DNA from: a bacterium
GTDB lineage: Bacteria; Bacteroidota; Ignavibacteria; Kapaibacteriales; UBA7675
Direction of reading: 5' to 3'
Length of the DNA stretch: 64,000 nucleotides
Assembly: GCA_030430495.1 (NCBI GenBank)
Contig: JAUIKM010000001.1
Location: 124,001 to 188,000 of the forward strand
Below, piece after piece: positions 61,690-64,000 of the stretch (within the stretch, counting starts at the first letter, position 1; each line of letters opens with the position of its first letter). The notes beneath the pieces were generated by a model, which saw only the letters and a program-made list of their open reading frames with translations, ran no database searches and had not been told where the DNA came from. A program made the translations under genes and the position numbers.

Positions 61690-61890
61690 CAATGGTTGAA
61701 AGGATAATGGAGATCTTGTAAGAGTCACATAATACTATGAATAGCAAAATATAATTTTAATCAGCATTTTGACTATCAAAGAAAATTTAATAATATTGGC
61801 GCTATTCCTGGTAACTTCAGCACGCAAACCAGCAACACAAATTCAGAAATTCCGGATTATCCCAAGCACGCGAGGTAGAATCAGGAGCAC
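61690..61890. promoter_or_regulatory. AT-rich island with a sigma70-like promoter
   Basis: This 200-bp stretch is far more AT-rich than the rest of the window. It contains TTGACT (61769-61774), a 16-bp spacer and TAATAT (61791-61796), close to a consensus housekeeping promoter. The next start on the plus strand is at 62298, leaving a ~500-nt leader. Nothing coding was found between. Confidence 0.35.
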
Positions 61891-62297
61891 GAGCTGAAGT
61901 TATCACCAAACAATTGTCCTGATATATATATCTGCCATAATTCGTTCTGACTGCGCCGCGGTAGACAGGGTTGTCCGCTTTGCATTCCGACGTTCGGGAC
62001 GTTTACACCTCTGATCATGCCACGATCCTACGGTCGCCGACCACCTGCGATTGTGCATTCGATGACAAACAAGAATGGCTTTGTGGGAAGTAGTGGAATC
62101 CAAGGTTCGGATTCCGGACTTGCTGTAAGGTCTGTTGTTTGCGTCGCATGGGATTTTTACGTCATGTAAAGAAGGTGGAACTCCGCGAACTGCCTGCAGA
62201 GCGCACCACAACACCGACTGAATTGCCGCGGCCGAATAAAACATGTTCAGCACGTTGCATCGCCTTGCGGCGTTGCAACATATCAGTGGAAAAAACT
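61891..62297. other. Leader region before the final gene
   Basis: About 400 bp, no supported gene. It includes the motif TGACAAACAAGAA (62063-62075). An opposing 116-codon frame is Arg/Ser-rich and overlaps the motif; it looks accidental. Confidence 0.4.
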
Positions 62298-64000
62298 ATG
62301 TCTTTGTCTACGCAAATTGCATTCAGTGATTGGGGAAAACCTGTTTCATTGCATGCATATCTCAAATCACATCGGCTTAAAAACATGCCGGCGCATTCAT
62401 ATTACAAGATTGCAGGCACGCTGTACCAGCAGGCCAATCTCGGCTCGGCCCTCAATGCAATCCAGATAGCTGAGGAAACTCCTGCGGCCGATCCGGACGC
62501 TCAATGGGGCCTGCAACAACGCATCCGCACACTGCGCGCGGACATCCTGCTTGCACAAGGCAAACCCGAACCGGCCTGGGCTGAATTTGCGGCATTGGGC
62601 GAGCGCCGCCTGAACAAACTTACACCGCAGGAATTGCACCGTCATTTTCTGAGCGGATGCCGCATCGCCCTGGAGCTGGACCGGCTGGACGACGTATCGG
62701 TGTTGTTGATGCGTGCGCGCAGCCAGATGGACCACGTGGACCAATGTGTGTCGGCTTCGCTCAGACTTGTTGAAGCGCGACTGTTGATGCGCCGCGGCGA
62801 CCTTTCGCGGAGTTTCAGTCAGCTGGTGCATGCCGCGAGTGAATGCCTTGAGCCCGAAGTTCTGACGGAAATCCGGCTGCTGATGGCGGAGGTCAATCTG
62901 TTGGCCGGGGACTGTACTGAAGCATTTGTGCAATTGCTGCACGCCGGGCGGCTGGCGATGCGCAGCCATTCGCTGTACGGCATGCTGAACGTCATGATGC
63001 TGCGCGCCGAGGCGATGTTGCACTGCGGGCACATACGCGATGCACGCCGCGTTATCCGGAATCTGAACGACAACCTCGTTCTGTGCGACGTACCGAAGCT
63101 GGAAGCCAAAGTAAAATCGCTGATGGCGCTGATTGCGCTGGAAGATGGACGGGACAAATTCGCCGATCAACATCTGGAGTCGGCGCGGAAACTCATGCAC
63201 GACATTCGATCGGCCTCCGTGCGCCGCTTTGTCATGTTCTGCACGGCTATGCACCAGAGACTCATACCGGCGACGGCAGATGAGAACGGACGCAATGTTG
63301 CGCCCGCAACTCTCTCGCAACTGTGGCGGGAAGCTCAGCAGTCGCGCAACCAGGTAAACATGTTGTTTAGCGGCATTTTTATCGTGCGATTTGCGGAAGC
63401 CGAGGAAGGGATGTTGGAAGGGGAGCTGTGTAAGAATGTTAAACGCTGGTTGCGCGAAGAATTGCCGCTCGAATTGCGGCCCTGGTTAATCCGCCTGGAA
63501 AATGAGGGCGATACGCTGTATGCGCAGTTGTTGCGCCGCGGCGGCCGGATCAATGCGCTGGCGTGTTTCAATCTGCCGATGAACGTATCGTGCAACACGC
63601 TGGAACACACCTTGGAACTGCGTCTGCTGCATGCGCGCACCGACATTGAACATCTGAACGGGGAGTTGGGCAATGTGCGCCGCAAGTGCGCAAAATTGGA
63701 AGACCTGATACGCGACGCCGCCAATGGGATGGTTCACTACGCGTCGGAGTCCTGCTTCGACGTGAAAACAGGTGAACCGGAAGAAGAAAATGAAAACGGC
63801 AGTCGCAGCCGCGCCAACTACGAGGACAATATGCACCATTCCCTGGTTGAAACCCTGGAGTTGTACTACCCGGATTTAACCATGGCGGAGCTGTCGATCG
63901 CCGTGGATATTTACCACAACCTGACAACCAAAGAAATCGCCGCGAAGCGCGGCCTGGCGACGAGAACAGTAGAAAAACACCGGGCGAACATTCGTCGCAA
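62298..64000 (+). CDS. TPR-like regulator with LuxR-type HTH (partial, 3' end outside window)
   Basis: A frame opens at ATG 62298 (MSLSTQIAFSDWGKPVSLHA) after GTGGA and runs without a stop to the window edge, 567 codons so far. Residues ~30-330 are helical repeats (for example YYKIAGTLYQQANLGSALNAI, GCRIALELDRLDDVSVLLMRA, EVLTEIRLLMAEVNLLAGD). A coiled coil follows. The last ~40 visible residues, LTMAELSIAVDIYHNLTTKE then IAAKRGLATRTVEKHRANIR, are the recognition part of a LuxR-type helix-turn-helix. The layout parallels the regulator at 31128, with little repeat sequence in common. It should be a cytoplasmic DNA-binding regulator; only a few residues are probably missing. Confidence 0.7.
   Translation, partial: MSLSTQIAFSDWGKPVSLHAYLKSHRLKNMPAHSYYKIAGTLYQQANLGSALNAIQIAEETPAADPDAQWGLQQRIRTLRADILLAQGKPEPAWAEFAALGERRLNKLTPQELHRHFLSGCRIALELDRLDDVSVLLMRARSQMDHVDQCVSASLRLVEARLLMRRGDLSRSFSQLVHAASECLEPEVLTEIRLLMAEVNLLAGDCTEAFVQLLHAGRLAMRSHSLYGMLNVMMLRAEAMLHCGHIRDARRVIRNLNDNLVLCDVPKLEAKVKSLMALIALEDGRDKFADQHLESARKLMHDIRSASVRRFVMFCTAMHQRLIPATADENGRNVAPATLSQLWREAQQSRNQVNMLFSGIFIVRFAEAEEGMLEGELCKNVKRWLREELPLELRPWLIRLENEGDTLYAQLLRRGGRINALACFNLPMNVSCNTLEHTLELRLLHARTDIEHLNGELGNVRRKCAKLEDLIRDAANGMVHYASESCFDVKTGEPEEENENGSRSRANYEDNMHHSLVETLELYYPDLTMAELSIAVDIYHNLTTKEIAAKRGLATRTVEKHRANIRR

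Noticed and set aside
61903-62253. 116-codon minus-strand frame before the last gene
   Set aside because: Arg/Ser-rich, passes through the recurrent TGACAAACAAGAA motif, and no ribosome site is visible.

Overview
The window is about 64 kb of GC-rich bacterial chromosome. Coding frames are dense, and some genes have visible Shine-Dalgarno sites. The organism is most likely a member of the Bacteroidota/Chlorobiota/Ignavibacteriota (FCB) group. Evidence: very large secreted proteins with choice-of-anchor-D-like repeats, SBBP-type beta-propeller repeats and type IX secretion (T9SS) C-terminal sorting domains (2-829, 44357-48505, 56214-61628); a PorV/PorQ-like barrel; OmpA-type envelope proteins; and a fused alpha/beta 2-oxoacid dehydrogenase E1. 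Kapabacteria- or Ignavibacteria-like lineages fit best, but I ran no search. No rRNA, tRNA, CRISPR array, intact insertion sequence or prophage was recognised.

Layout. 1-3.8 kb: end of a T9SS cargo gene and a double-OmpA outer-membrane protein. 3.8-10.2 kb: a decayed zone with VOC (glyoxalase-fold) gene fragments, a broken T9SS-tail gene, hairpins and one copy of a dispersed element, plus intact genes for two unknown proteins, a VOC protein and a DUF1579-type protein. 10.2-15.8 kb: small membrane proteins, a P-type ATPase, and a PorV/PorQ-like protein. The 3' end of that last gene is amplified in a four-copy 118-bp tandem array (15784-16254), which runs into the second copy of the dispersed element. 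16.9-20.1 kb: fused E1 and a small beta-rich protein. 20.5-28.5 kb: a minus-strand group of a lipobox-bearing MscS-type channel, a 1068-residue P-loop ATPase of unknown type and an eight-TM hybrid histidine kinase; this is the best candidate for an undescribed system. 29-38.5 kb: two M3 oligopeptidases flanking a TPR-LuxR regulator, an M42 aminopeptidase, a tandem GNAT protein and small proteins. 38.8-44.2 kb: an RlmG-like rRNA methyltransferase, a secreted DUF4097-like protein and a soluble TPR histidine kinase. 44.4-64 kb: two giant T9SS cargo proteins, metF, two TPR-type proteins, a site-2-protease-like membrane peptidase and, cut by the window edge, another TPR-LuxR regulator.

Themes. Helical-repeat (TPR-like) proteins are numerous: six large ones, two ending in LuxR helix-turn-helix domains and one in a histidine kinase, with few obvious DNA-binding partners otherwise. 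Peptide turnover (two M3, one M42, one M50) and outer-surface proteins are the other main classes. Intergenic DNA is unusually informative. It holds strong hairpin terminators, a recurring TGACAAACAA(A/G)AA motif, two dispersed repeat families and several gene remnants. Frames that oppose clearly real genes were treated as shadows and left out.
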